From Dirofilaria immitis (lineage: Eukaryota; Nematoda; Chromadorea; Rhabditida; Onchocercidae), in assembly GCA_024305405.1 (NCBI GenBank), contig JAKNDB010000108.1, positions 1,028,501 to 1,092,500 of the forward strand: a stretch of DNA of 64,000 nucleotides, written 5' to 3'. The position numbers were made by a program, and so were the translations under genes. Positions 12,015 to 25,965 of this stretch are shown in pieces; within the stretch, counting starts at the first letter, position 1, and every line of letters starts with the position of its first letter. The notes under the pieces were generated by a model, which was not told the DNA's origin, did not search any database, and was given only the letters and a program-made list of their open reading frames with translations.

Positions 12015-13914
12015 GATGATATCGTTTTGTTTAAGTTTGCAAAATAATTAAAATGATAATGGTTGGAGCAACGAGGAAAACTTATTTGAACTAAAGCAAT
12101 AAGTACTTTTCTTTCGTTTCTGGACAATGAAATATGATTTAGTTATCCTGAATCCTGAAATTGATAATATTAGTGAATTATACGGATTCATATTAAATAC
12201 TGAAATGAGTATTCTCGAGTTTAATGCTTAATTAAAAGTAAGAAGAAATTATCCATCTTACAACACTTTTATCCTTTAGTTTATTATGGTCGGTTAATTA
12301 TCCATCAAAAAAAAAAAAAAAAGGAAAGAAAAATGAAATAGACATCTACCGGATCCGATTTCTTTATCATAAAATTCTCGTATCAAATATCACAACCGTT
12401 ACGTTACATTCATCTTCCCACACTCATTGATTTATTTCTTCTATCAATTGTCATTCTTTTTTTTTTTTTTTAAGAATCTTTTATCTTATCGCCTATAAGC
12501 AACATATCCATCTAATTTTAGCATTTAATTTCAAGAATTCACAAATCCTTTATGTTTACATTAAGATATTAGGAGGAAAAGAAAAGAAAAAAAAAAGGAA
12601 TATAATTCAACATTACAAAATTAAACCTATTCAAAGAATTTTTACAATCGGTAAAATTATCGAGAAAAAAAAAAAAAAAAGGCGAAACGAAGAAATGTTA
12701 GTTGATAGAAGAAATTGTTCACATAAAAACGATTGAAAATGTAAACAAATGTGAGGCAACTAGGTAAATATGTAAATAAAGTTTTGAAATCTCCGCCTAT
12801 GTTTCCTTTTTTTTTTTTTTTTATAAGAATCGAAATGTTAAGTTTTATTTCGAGAATTTTTTCTATCCAGTTTTTTTTTTTCTTGATGTGCTATCATTTC
12901 AAATTTATAGAATATATTGCACATACTTGAAGATAATGAGACTTTAAAGTTTGTTTAGAAAAAAAAAAAAAAAACGAAGAAACCGATGATATGTTTCATT
13001 CAATAAGAAGATAATTTGAAATATTCTACAATCTTTCTCAATCATATATTTTGCATTCATCGTGACAAATTTTATCAAATTTCCTATTATTAATTGATCA
13101 TTTAAAAATGACTTATGTCTAGCGTATCAATGTGAGTAGCATTGATAAGAGATAATTCGATTTGAGAAATTTGAAATGAAATTTAATCGTATCTAATTTT
13201 ATTTAAAGTAATTAGATTTTTCATTAATTGATATCGTATGAATGAATGCTTAGTTCATTTAAATTATTAACGTACTGTATATATTAACATACTGTATTTT
13301 TGAACATTTATCATATCATATCGTCATAATCGTTTTCTTTTTTAGCTAAATTATCATTCGATCACGTAAACACGTAGAAATATGTTAAAATGCTATAAGT
13401 ACTTTGTATCGGTTTCTCTTTATTTTTTGTTGCACAATAAATGATAGAAAATAATGAAACAAATTGATCTGATATATTTCATCAAATCAATATTTCAGAT
13501 TAAAATTTCCATTGAAATTTGAAATTAATACGATAAATATAAAATTTTCAAAAATTAATTTTTGAACAAAGATTAAGACAAAAAGAAAAAAGTTTGGCAA
13601 TGATTAATTTTAATGATAATTTCTGTTAAAACGATATATAATATATAAAATAGTCGTTAGTGAAAAGCTTTTTCCACTTTTTTTCTTGCTAAAAATGTGG
13701 AAAATGAAAATGATGAGAGATGTGAAATGTATGATAACAATAGGCGGGTTTTTTCTTTTTTTTTTTTTTTTAATTTTAATATCGGCTAGCCTGATGAAAC
13801 GCAATCGAAATGGTATTTAAAAAAAAAAATAATAAATGGGATGACAAACAGCATATTTTCGTTTTATAACAGCCTTATGATGAATAATCAAATAAAGCGA
13901 TTATTTGTGATATT

Positions 13915-14285
13915 TCTGAATTGTACTATAAAATATGTATTGTAATCGTATCAGTAATAGCAAGAGAAGTGAAAAGAACGTTATATATGGAATAAAAAGT
14001 CATTGATGATTCCGAATTTTTTATACTGTATGATATATATCGTAATCCAATCAGTAATAGTAAGAGAAGGAAAAGAAAAGGATGGTATGAATGAAATAAA
14101 AAGATTGCTGGTGATATTTCCGATTTATACTGTAATATATGTATCGTAATCATAATAGTAATAGCAAGAGAGGAGAAAAACAGTATATTTAGAATAAAAA
14201 GTCATTGATGATTCTGAATTTTTATACTGTATGATATATATCGTAATCGAATAAGTAATAGTAAGAAGAGATGAGAATACAGTAT
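13915..14285. repeat. ~100-bp tandem repeat, 4 copies
   Basis: Four diverged copies share 'cagtaatagcaagaga', 'gaataaaaagtcattgatga' and 'tatactgtatgatatat'. The 'cgtaatc' anchor lies near 13942, 14041, 14145 and 14242, a spacing of about 97-104 bp. Copies 2 and 4 resemble each other most, hinting at a two-unit higher-order pattern. Confidence 0.7.
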
Positions 14286-15499
14286 CATTAATGTTATCGA
14301 ATACATAATCTACGATATTACCATAAATTTTTTTTTTTTAATCCTTCACTAATTTATTTAATTACGAATAGTATTGTATATTTGAAAATGGATTTTTGAT
14401 AATTTTAAATTTTGAAAAGAAAAAAAATTCCTATTCTATGAAAAATTAATAGAAAATAATTTCAAAAGGTCATTCATTTTTAATTATGCATAATGATCAT
14501 TTCATTTGTATCATTTATGTATTGGCGAATAAATTGAAGTGTAAATTGATAATTTATTTATTTACAATTTTACTCAGTAAATAAGTATTCAGTGATATAA
14601 TAATATCACCTCTAAGATATATCGGGATAATAATTGTTTTTTTTTTCATATATAAATGTATAATATTTTTAATAAATATAAATATATATATAATATTATA
14701 GTTTCATGATGTATGTCTAATTAGATTATTTAATTCACCCATTAGATGGTTAATTTATTATTAGATATTTAATTTGTTTACTGTTACTTCTTATCTGATA
14801 GGTTTTACATCAAATAGTACTACGTTGTGCCAATATCCAGAAATATCTATCATTATCCGATCAGTATATTCGATTATTTTCAGATATAACCAATAGATCT
14901 ATTAATTGACAATTTAATTAATAGGTAGTTTAGTAATTCAAAAAAAAAAAAAAATTTTTTTCTCACTAAATTGTAACAAAAGGGATAAGTAAAGAGATAA
15001 AATATTCCATAACATTTTACATCTGATATCAAGCTATATTATTATATAAGATGTTAAAATAGTAAACAAAAAGAATGGCCTTAGATTTTATCAGTAAGCT
15101 TAAGTTTTATCAGTAAATAAAATATTTATAAATTGTAAAATTTGAATATTACCTTTCTTTTTTTTCATTAAAATCACACAAAATAATTTCAAAATTAATA
15201 TCAATAAAAATCTATTATTATCAAATTAATCTCACATTTCCATCAGATAGAAGCAATTTAATTAGTACGAAGAGATAAAAATTATTAAATTATACTAAAT
15301 TATTTAGCATATTTTTAAAAAAAAAACCAACTTTAATTAAATCAAAAATAAAATGTTAAGAATCGGAAAAAGTTTGCATCAATTATTAATTGATTAGTTT
15401 TCCTTAATCATTGGTTTATATTATCAAAATGAATTATGATCAGTTCGTTTTGTTGAAGAATATTTATGTTCTGTTATATTTTGATATTATCATTCGTAT

Positions 15500-15622
15500 C
15501 AATTACATCACAAGATATTATCTGAGATAAATGTATCTATCAATTACATCACAAGATATTATCTGAGATAAATGTATCTATCAATTACATAACAAGATAT
15601 TATCTGAGATAAATGTATCTAA
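15500..15622. repeat. 41-bp tandem repeat, 3 copies
   Basis: Three nearly identical units, starting at 15500, 15541 and 15582, carry 'caattacatcacaagatatt' and 'atctgagataaatgtatc'. One substitution marks the third. Such high identity suggests recent expansion. Confidence 0.9.
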
Positions 15623-16144
15623 TTGTATCAAATGATTAAACTTTTTGTTCATAAAGTTTTAAATTTAAAAATTAAAATAATTCAAAAAAAAATTGCTATT
15701 ATAAATCAAGAAAGTCAAAAATTAAACTATACTTATTAAATTTTATATTAATAATAAACAAATTGAAATAAATCTTTAAATTTCATTTAAAAAAAAAAAA
15801 AAACTTCTCAGAAAATGTTATTTATAAAGCCTAGAAAATGCGGAATTAATTTATGCCTAATAAAAATATTCAAATTTCAAACTAATAAATAATAATAATT
15901 TGATTAAGAAAAAAAAGTTGCAACTAATTTTTTAGATTTATTTTTAAAAATTTTAGAAATAATTTTAGAATTGAAAATTTACATATTTTATCTTCTTGTT
16001 AGTGAAAATTAATAAATGATAAAAGATTAGGTAATGATTAAGCAAAGCTATCAAAAAATAAAATCAATTTAATGTTAGCATACTATTCACGCATATCATT
16101 AGAAATTATTTATGTCACATTCCATCGAGGGATGAAAAAAAAAA

Positions 16145-16740
16145 AAAACTAGAATAGAATAGAATAGAAACAGAATGGAACGGTACATGAAAATTGATTG
16201 GAATTCATATTCTGAAGCTGTTTTAGAATTAAAAATGAAAATATAATAGAATTGGATGGCATAAAGAAATTGCATGGAAATGATATTCTGAAATTGCATT
16301 GGAAATGAAGATGATAACAGAACGGAATAGAAACGATACGGAAGAGGTGAATAGAAATGATAATCCGAAGTTCCATTAAAATTGGAATTAAAAATAGAAT
16401 AGAATAGAATGACGCAAAAGAATTGACTCGAATTGATATTGTAAAATTGTATTAGAATTAAAAATGAAAATGGAATAGTATAGAGCGCTACAGCGCTACA
16501 ACGGAATTGACGAGAATTAATATTCTGAAATTGCATTAGAATTAAAGGAAGAAATAGAATAGAATAAAACGGCACAAAGGAATTTAGCTAGAAATGATTA
16601 TGCTAAGATTGAAGATGAAAATAGAATGGAATAGAATGATATAGGAGAACTGATCAGAATTACCATTCTGAAATTGCATCAGAATCGAGAATAAAAATAG
16701 AACAAAATGGAATAGAATAGAACGTGCACAAAATGTGAAT
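16145..16740. repeat. ~76-bp minisatellite, 7-8 copies
   Basis: Diverged units share 'attctgaaattgcattagaa', 'ttaaaaatgaaaata' and 'gaatagaatagaa'. The 'attctgaa' anchor recurs near 16209, 16284, 16361, 16436, 16519, 16597 and 16663. The minus strand is open over most of the block (16099-16575) and encodes an imperfect Phe/Ile/Ser-rich repeat, which is most simply explained by the repeat itself. A short duplication, GCGCTACAGCGCTAC, occurs near 16485. Confidence 0.75.
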
Positions 16741-19489
16741 AAAACATTTTGGTATGGAATGGAAAGAAAAAAACCAAATTTATTTTCCAATTCCAATATT
16801 TATATTTCTCATCATGATTGATAACACAGTCCTTCTCTGAAATGATCCGATTTATGCAATAACTTTTTTTCCCCACCATCCATATGATACTACTTATCTT
16901 TTATCCTGAATTAATGAACGATTCATTATTCATCTAATCAATTAATGATAAGATAAGAAATTAAACGAAACAAATGATTAATCTAAATCGAGAAATAACA
17001 AGTAGAAATAATCGAGAAAAATTTTTGAAATTCAATCATTAATGAATAATGATCAAGTTTATTGCCTTATTTTATCTATTATCCACAAATGTTATTTATG
17101 AAATTTTTTCAAATATTTCGATTAATTTATAAATTTAAATATATTCTCAAATGAGAGAGAGAGAGAAAGAGAAAGGTGGAAGGAGAGAGAGAGAAAGAAA
17201 AAATTATTAGAAAAGAAAATTGATGAACATTCCAAAAACACCAAATGAAAAATTTGATATTACTTGAAGAAATTAAATTTAAGAAAGAACAAAAAAAGGA
17301 TTATAAATCGATAATTTCTAATAAAGCTTTATGAAAATATATACATCCATTCATCCTGATATATTTCAACACTTATTTCAACTTGATTTTTTAATTTCTA
17401 AAATTAAAATTTCAAATTTAATAGTTAAGTATTTTTAAAATAAATTTTAGAACCAATATTTCACAGAGTGCTACTGCCTAAAGTACTTCTCCTAAACCAA
17501 TAATTTGAAACTACTAATTAGTATATTTATTTAAATTAAAATTATCTGCTGTTATTTGATATGATAAAATGGCGGATAACAATACTAATATCAATTTTAT
17601 ATGGAATGATAATAAGAAAAGATAATATTAAACTTTGTGATAATCTAAACAAAAACAAACAAGCAATTAAAATAATTTAAGCGTTAATATAAGAACAATT
17701 AAAAGGAAAATTTGTCAAATGATATGAGATGATAGGTAATAAAGACGGAAATTCTTAATTAATCATTCGATTTAATCCGCCTAATTTAATCAGCCTAATT
17801 TAATTAATCGAGTCAAAGTTTAATATTATCTTTTTTATTATCATTCCATATAATTTCTTGATTAGTTTATTTCAAAATAATGATTAATATTTAGGAAAAT
17901 TATTCAATTTATTACTATAATCTATTCCATTAATTTATTTTAATTTTATTAGCCAAATTTCATTTCCTTATTTCGCTTTCATAATTATTCCAATTCAGAT
18001 TATCAAAATAATTATCAAATTATATAAATTATGCGCGACAATATTTTTTTAATATTTTTATTGATCTATTTAAAAATCCTTGAAACTAATAATGAAAATA
18101 CGAAAACATTATTAACATTATTCGATATTTTGATGGGAAAAAAAAAATTAATGATAACGTTAATCATATAGAAAATGACTCATAATATCAATCATAATAA
18201 CATTCCATATCATTTCATCTAATATACGATTATTAATGATTTGAATCATTTAACATAAATCAATTTGCATTTCTTTGATCTGTCTAAATAAGAAAACAAT
18301 TCTTGGCAATATCTCCAATCAATTATTCCACAATTATTGCCAAAAATGATCATTAATGATGAAAATTTTTATCAAAAAAAAGAAATCAATAAAAATATCA
18401 AATTCTTAAATTTTATTTAAAATATTTTAATTCTGAAAACGAAATTGTCCAATTTTTCATCATTCACAAATGAAATTTAGAATAGGCGAAAAATTTTTAA
18501 TTATTATTGATATTGAAAAATATGATTAGAAAAGAAAACAGTGATAACAATTAATGATAGCAATTATTTTAGGCTTTTCAAATCTCGCAATGATTATGAA
18601 AATTATTATCAAAAAAAACGAAAATTTATAGATAAAAAATTCAAAAAAAATCAATAAAAAAAGTTAAGAAATGGCTATGAAAGAGTTTGCTGAATAATTT
18701 AATTGCTAGGAAAGTAAATAATGCAAAAATAAAAAGAAAGTTTTTTTTCTTTGTTTTTTAAGTATAAATGATTTAATTATTTGGTTGAAAAAAAAAAAAA
18801 AGGAGAATGAAAAAGAGGAGGTAAAACAGAGGAGGGGAAAAAAAAGAGGATGGAAAAAAGGGGATGAAAACAAAAAAGATGAAAGAGAAAAGGAACGATT
18901 TGAATAAAATACAAGTATTTATCAAAAGATATAAAAAAAAAAATATTATTTTTAAACAAATTTCCATCTTTGATCGGCTTTTTAAAAAAAAAAAATCTAT
19001 CAGAATGCTTTCAACCGATAAGAATGAATGCTTTCCTTTTTTTTTTTTTTTTTTTCCTTTTCATTTTCCTTTTTCATTTATTCCTTTCTTCCGTTTTTCC
19101 GATTTTATTTTCGTCGAAGCTAACAAAGAATGAGAAAACAAAAAACGATATGTTTGTTTGTTTGTTTTTTAAACGATTTTACAGGAAAAATAAATAAATA
19201 AAATAATAAATTTTTATTAAAAAAATAATTTTTAAAATTTTTACTTCTTTTCGTCCTTTTTTTTGAGTTTTTTTATTTTCAAAAATTTATATTTTTAGAA
19301 ATTTCAAATTATCTTTCTTTTTTGTATTTCATATGAAATGATTGATTTAAATTATGAAATTTTTTTCTTAATTTTTATTTACAATTGAAGAATGCGTAAT
19401 AAAATTAATCATATTTTTTTTCTTATCATTGCTTGAAAAATTGATCAAAATTTTCTTCCGTCTTTTTTTCCCCTCGTTTTTGTTATGAT

Positions 19490-19645
19490 TTGCAAAATTA
19501 AAACAACAGCTAACGAATTAAGCTTGGTGATTTTTCTCGAAAATTTATTTTCAAAATTAAAACAATGGCTAATGAATTAGGCTTGAAGATTTTCTCGAAG
19601 ATTTATTTTCAAAATTAAAACAACAGCTAATGAATAATCGCTTGA
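19490..19645. repeat. ~59-bp tandem repeat, 3 copies
   Basis: 'caaaattaaaacaacagcta' recurs with few changes at 19493, 19552 and 19610, followed each time by 'atgaattaggcttg' and 'tttctcgaagattt' variants. Confidence 0.8.
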
Positions 19646-19999
19646 TGAGATTGACGATTTTCGAATCTCTTTACCTAATCAACAATCCTAATTTAAAAAA
19701 AAAAAAGAAAAAAATCAATATTTCGATTCATGATTGCATAAAAGATAGTAATAATAATAGCTTTTAGAATTTATATAATTAGCAAATAACAAATCGATTC
19801 TAAGAATTCAAAAATTTCTTGAATTTTGTTATAGAAGATAATTTTTTATCATATTATGGAATTTGATTTATAAATCTTACAAATTTTACTGAAAAATTTA
19901 ATCAAATTGATGAAAGGAAGCAAAATGATGGCTATTGTTGAAGGAATGATATGGATTCAAATATCCATGATTAACTAAATAAATTTAATTTTAATGATT

Positions 20000-20240
20000 A
20001 AATTTTCCATATGTAAATATTTCCTAACTTTTCGAAATATGAAAGAGAAAACGGAAAATTGAAATTGGTGGCCGTCTATAAATATTATCACCTAGCGTTC
20101 CGGAATATGAAAAAGCGGATAAAACTGATAATCGTTTTTAAATATTATTATTTATTATTCCGGGATACCTGGAAAAGAGAAAAATTGAATTTGATAACCA
20201 TTTTTAAATATTCCCTAACATTCCGGAATATAGACGAAGG
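20000..20240. repeat. ~62-bp tandem repeat, 3-4 copies
   Basis: Units share 'tttaaatattatta' and 'cattccggaatatga'; the CCGG anchor lies near 20100, 20160 and 20222. The + strand is open from 20059 to 20253, giving three imperfect Lys/Tyr/Phe-rich peptide repeats. With no other coding sign I treat it as a minisatellite. Confidence 0.65.
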
Positions 20241-21960
20241 AACGAATATATGATGATTGATAAGCTTTATCAACTTTCTCATATTTTCTGACATATAATT
20301 TCTCAACTCTTTTTTTCATTTAAACTTTTTCTTTCACATTTTCTTTCTTTTGAAAATAAAAATTTCTTTTTCTTTTGTTTTCATTTTTCATCAATTCAAT
20401 GATAACATTTGATAAGTTTTTTACAAATTAATGATGCTATTTGCTAGGTTTTCCAAAAAAGGATCGAAAAAGCTAAAAAAAAACTTTTCGAAATAGCATG
20501 AAATGTTATTGAAAATTCAACATTAAAGAATAGAAATTATTGATTGAATTTTTTTTTAAAGTAAACAATGAAAAAAGTGAAAAGTAAGGAGCTATAAAAT
20601 TGAAGGGGAAAGAAAAAATTATAATAAATTTTAGTATAATATTATTTGCCATAATTGAAATGATTTTACTAAAAATTGTTATCAGTGGATTATATCAGTA
20701 ATGAGATATTGCGTGAAATATTACTAGCAAATTATATTAATAAAAAAAAAAAAAATAAAATGATCCAAGTTGGAACTATTCTCAAAGAGATTTTTTTTCA
20801 TTGAAATTTGAAAAAAAGAAAAATTTATTAATATTTGATCAAAGTATTATTCATAAATATCATTTTTCAACTTTTCTTCTTATCTTATCATTTTTTTTTA
20901 GCGTATATTAGTATTATTTATTTTCAAATATAACTCATATATCTCATTTCCATTTTAATTTTTTAATTTATTAATTTCAAATTTTAATTTTTTCTAATAT
21001 TAGCATATAATATTATGAAAATTTGTAATAAACTTTTTCTGAGATAAGAACAAAAAAAATTATATAAAAATTTTCATTTTTTTTTTTTTAAAATTATCTG
21101 ATTATTATCAAATCTAAATCTTGCAGAGAGGGAGATAAAAAGAGAGAGAGAGAGAAAAAACGAAAGAAAAAGAAAGAGAAAGAAGTATATCATTTTTGAG
21201 ATATAAGAATTAATTTAAATATCAATAAATTGAAATTCTTATAAGGATGAATATTGTAATAATTCAAATTCTTTTAATTTTTTTCTTTTCACCCTCCTTC
21301 TTCCTCTCTCCCTCTCTCTTCCTCTATCCCTCTCTCTCACTTTCTCTCGCTTCTTCCAATGAAATGAAAATTTAATTTATTAAAAGAATTAAAAAACATA
21401 TATGTACATATATGGTTGTCGAACATATATTGTATAGAAAAAATTCTTACTATAAAATATAATTTTAATTTAAATTTAAGTTTTTCAATTATTCATTTTA
21501 ATTTTACAAATTAAAATTCATTCCAATCTTTTAATCATTTTTAATAAACAAAATATATATATATATATCAAAGTAAAATGAATAAAAGATTAAATATCAT
21601 AAAAATGCAATAATTCATTGGGACAAATTTATGGCTTTGATTGCTTATACGAGATTAACATTGCCAATATCTTCATGTCAACTGGTTACAAATCGATTTA
21701 TCAATTTCTCGAGAATGAAATTTGATAATATCAGTTGTTAAATTATTCAGTGTAATTTTTGTTTCCATTGAAATAACGAACGCATCGCTATCAATATTTA
21801 TTCGTTTTTCTGAATGTAAAATATGAAAAATGTCAACTATTAAATTGTTCTATCTAATTTATTCCGTTCGCTAAAAATAACGAATGATAATAAAAAACAT
21901 ATATAAATATATATGTACAAATTTGTACGTTTCATTTTATTGAAATGGCTTGAAAAAAAA

Positions 21961-22165
21961 TGTATGAAATCGTGACAAAACATAAAGCCATTTCAAATAA
22001 AACAAAAAAAGTGTATGAAATCGTGACAAAACGTAAAGCCATTTCAAATAAAACAAAAAAAAATGTATGAAATCGTGACAAAACGTAAAGCCATTTCAAA
22101 TGAAACAAAAAAAAATGTATGAAATCGTGACAAAACGTAAAGCCATTTCAAATGAAACGAAAAAA
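21961..22165. repeat. 52-bp tandem repeat, 4 copies
   Basis: Four almost identical units start at 21961, 22012, 22064 and 22116 (period 51-52, varying only in an A run) and carry 'tgtatgaaatcgtgacaaaa' and 'cgtaaagccatttcaaat'. Just upstream, 'attgaaatggct' is the reverse complement of 'agccatttcaat'-type sequence in the unit, so the array is flanked by an inverted partial copy. Confidence 0.9.
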
Positions 22166-24299
22166 AAGATATCAAAATGAAATGTTGAAAATACAGCAAA
22201 AATCATTTATCATTTTCTAACTAATATGTGATTTTTAATTACTAACTAAAGCCTTTTCCATTTAAGTAATTAAGCTTAATAATTAACTAATTTGATAAGC
22301 AATTATCACAAATTAATATGATATAAATACGATTAATTAGACTTTATCATTAACTAATATGCTAAATATTTATCATTAATTAATATAATAAGCAATTACT
22401 ATTAATTTTTCAAACAATATAATCAAACTAATCCAAAAATCAGATGCAAATTTACAAAATTTTACTTAGATAACTGAATATGTTTAGAAGCTCGTTAACT
22501 TCTACACACCAGATTATTGTATCATAGAAATGATTCATCGTGAAAACTTCGTCCAACAATATTAAAGTTTGATTAATTAAAATTTACTAATTACAATTAT
22601 TATTAATTAGGCTGCTAATAAACCTAATAAAATACAAGAAATTTGTTGTAAAATATCGTAAAAATATTTTCGGAAAAAAGTATATAATTTCAATTTTTAG
22701 TATGATATTAGTTAATTAATCAGAAATTATTTGGTTTAAAAAAAAGTTTCAATAAATCATAGTTAATTGATTGGAAATTACTAAATATCTTTCACAAATA
22801 ATCAATTCTGATATATATATCTTATCATATAGAATGAACAATTCAATATGTCACGTAAAATAAACGAATCATTTTAAATAAAGTAAAAATTATTTTTAAA
22901 ATTTCTTACTATAATTAAATTTTTAAATTGTTGGAAAAAAAGTAAAGCCAAAATTTCATATATAAATTTAAAAAGATTTAGTTAAAGTTCTTAGCAAGTT
23001 TTCCGTTTTATGGTTTAAAAAGTTTGTTAGCCCTTCCTATCTTTACATCAATCTAAACGGAAGCGATGATTCATCGATTCAAATATTCAAATTAAAAATT
23101 ATTCGATTGGGATTTTCACTCGTTTTTTTTTTCTTTTGCATGAAACTCATTCATATTGTGAAATTAGCATTTCTCGAAATGTTTCAAAAATGTTAAAGTT
23201 TTCTTGAAATTTCGTAATCTTCGAGAATAGAAAATTCGACGAAATGAAGTGAAATTCCCGAGTGCTGTTGATATTTTTTTTCGTTTTCTTAAAATATTCT
23301 TATTCAAATCTAAACTGATAAACAACAATTCGTTTTGCTCACATGGGATTACAAAGTTTGAAAATTGAAAAATGCCAAAAGTTGCTATACATTCAAATTA
23401 GTTTTTACATTATCAAACTTTCTCTTATCAATGTTATTATCAGTTTATTATTCTAAAAATTTTTGCACCCACATTTTTATTTTTATTACGCTTCGCAATA
23501 CATAACTGATATGTTATCATCCATTTACCAAAATCAGCGTTTAACTGATGAAAATCAGAAAATCATTGAGTTCCTTTTTTTTTTTTAGAAATTGTTGAAA
23601 ATTTTAATGTGATAGCAATTTTTCATTTTTCGTTCTTTTGTTTAGAATGAAATTTATAAAAATTCAGAAATAAATTAAATAGCTAATTAATCAATGAATT
23701 TCTTTTTGCAACTTTTTTTATAGTAAGAAATTTAAAAATATAACCTAAAAAAAAAAAGAAAAGGAAAAAAAATTTTTTTGTCATTTTTATATTTTATCAT
23801 TTTGACAAAATTTTTGTCTTAAAAATGTTAAAATTGATAATAAAAAAGAAAGAGGAAATTTTTGCATATATTAAATTTAAAAAAATTTTAATTTAAATTT
23901 TATTCCTTTTAAATTATCAAAACAGATAATCGTTTTGGTATAATTATTTCATATCAGAATACAGGTATCTATAGTTAGTTGTAAACAAGAGCAGGTGATA
24001 TTAAAATGGTAATTGAGAGTAGTAGTAAAATATGAGTAAAATTACGAATGCTTATTAGAATAATAGTGATCGATTGGAAATTTTAGATGCTAAATTAACA
24101 AATTTTATTAATCTTTCCATCATTCTCGATTATCATACCTTTGTTGTTAGCGCAAAATTGTAAATTTTTTGAAGAAATGAATAAAATTAAGATATGATAA
24201 ATGATTAAATGATAATGATACTAATTTATTTCAATATTTGCATCGAAAAAAATCGAAAATATTTAAATCTTTGATGAATAAATTTATAAATTTGCATAT

Positions 24300-24810
24300 G
24301 AAATAAGCTAATATTTGAAATTTTTGATGAATTTATTTCGTTATATAATTTAAATTAATACATGAAAATTATATAAGAAATTAAATAATTCATTTAATTT
24401 TCTAAAATGTAAAACTAAAATAACGAATAACTAATATTTGAAATTTTTTTAATAAAATCATTTCCTATACAATTTAAATAAATATATGATAAATATATAA
24501 AAATCAAATGATCCATCTAAGAGTAAAACTATAATTTCTTTAAAATATTAAGTTAAAATAACGAAGAACTAAATACATGAAATTTTTAATAAAATTATTT
24601 TGATATGTAATTTGAATAAAAATAATATGAAAATCATATAAGAAATTAGATACATATAGAAAATTAAATAATTCATTTAAAATAAAACTATAATTTCTTT
24701 AAAATACAAAGCTAAAGTAACGAATAACTAGTATATGAGTTGAATAAAAAAATATGAAGATCATATAAGAAATTAAATACATATAAGAAATTAAATAATT
24801 CATTTCGAAA
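24300..24810. repeat. diverged ~125-160-bp tandem repeat, ~4 copies
   Basis: 'cgaataactaatatttgaaa', 'tttttaataaaat', 'atcatataagaaatta' and 'aataattcattta' recur in the same order. The 'cgaa(t/g)aacta' anchor occurs near 24425, 24558 and 24721. Unit length varies through internal gains of 'aattaaatacatataag'. Confidence 0.6.
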
Positions 24811-25399
24811 AAGAAGAAAAAAGTAAAAATGGTAAAGTTTGCTAAATGTATCATCCTAACGAATGGAAATGAAATAGAATAATCAAAAAGAAAAGCAAAT
24901 AAAATGTGATGAAGAGGTTGGAAGCAAATAGGAAAAAAAAGTTTGTTATTATTAGCATAACTTTAAAAACGAAAAAGTTTTAACTATCATTTTTCCTTAT
25001 TACTTATTATTATTCTGTATGTACGTATACATAGGTATATAATATATTAAAAATAATTCTTTTAATTAATACAAAACTCATAATTGGAAATTATTATTGA
25101 ATTTATGTAATTATTAATTTATTCCATAAATTATATCTAACAAAAAAAAAAAAAAAGGAAAAATTCCAAAACAATAAGAGAAAATTATTGCAAAGAAAAA
25201 AGAAAAGATAAGAAAAAGAAGAATTAATAATTTTCCTATTAAAATTTGAATTAATTTCTGGAAATAATTATCCGTTCGTTTCATCTAAATGTCTTAACAT
25301 TTTAACTGATAAATTTTTTTTTTTTACAAACATTTTGTTTTTGCATGTAAAAGTTTGTAGCACTCTAAGCACTTTGCAAATTTAGGAAACCTGAAATTC

Positions 25400-25965
25400 T
25401 CATCAATATTATAAATTGTCTTAGATTATTACTTCCCCGGTAAATTGTGGAAAATTTTGATAAATAATATTTGAGTTAACTTCTCGATAAATTTCATAAA
25501 TAATAGTGAATTATTATTCTTCGCTCGATAAATCTTATAAAAAATCGTGAATTATTAATGTCTGGTAAATTTCATAAACAGTCTTGGATTATTATCGCCC
25601 TCCCGGTAAATCTTGTAAATAATCTTGAAGGATTACTGTTGCCTAATAAACGTTATAAATCATCATGAATTATTATCCATCGGTAAAATCTAATAAATAA
25701 TCTTGAATTATTATCGTCCGATAAATCACTATAAATAATCTTGGATCATCATTTTCTCGATAAATCTTTTGTAAATATTCTTGAACTATGATTACTTGAT
25801 AAATTTTACAAATAATCATAAAGTATTATTCTCTTCTCGATAAATCTTATAAATAGTCTTAAATTATTATTGCCTGATAAATTGCATAATTTATCGTAGA
25901 TTATCAATCCTTTCCCGTTGAATCATACATTCTTAATTTATTATCACCTGATAAATTTTGATGCT
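25400..25965. repeat. ~50-bp degenerate tandem repeat, ~11 copies
   Basis: A consensus like 'ataatcttgaattattatc' plus 'cctcgataaatcttat' is repeated about eleven times with considerable divergence. It is the longest minisatellite block in the left half of the window and looks old. Confidence 0.75.

Larger units (their letters stand above)
8937..13914. other. gene-free A/T-rich region
   Basis: No gene could be supported. Apart from the minisatellite at 10425-10830, a 28-bp duplication and two hairpins listed separately, the stretch is A/T-rich with homopolymers and (TC)n runs (9930-9960, 10114-10131). Confidence 0.65.
14286..21960. other. gene-free A/T-rich region
   Basis: No gene could be supported. 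The region contains four tandem-repeat blocks listed separately, (GA)n near 17153-17166 and 21147, TC-rich sequence around 21295-21350, and purine- or pyrimidine-rich low complexity near 18780-19100. Short open frames on both strands around 18,800-19,200 are Phe/Lys low complexity. Confidence 0.65.

Noticed and set aside
16099..16575. 158-codon minus-strand frame
   Set aside because: It lies wholly in a minisatellite and translates to an imperfect Phe/Ile-rich repeat with no domain or splice evidence.
18773..19197. Several overlapping Phe/Lys-rich frames on both strands
   Set aside because: Produced by poly-purine and poly-pyrimidine tracts; no conserved sequence.
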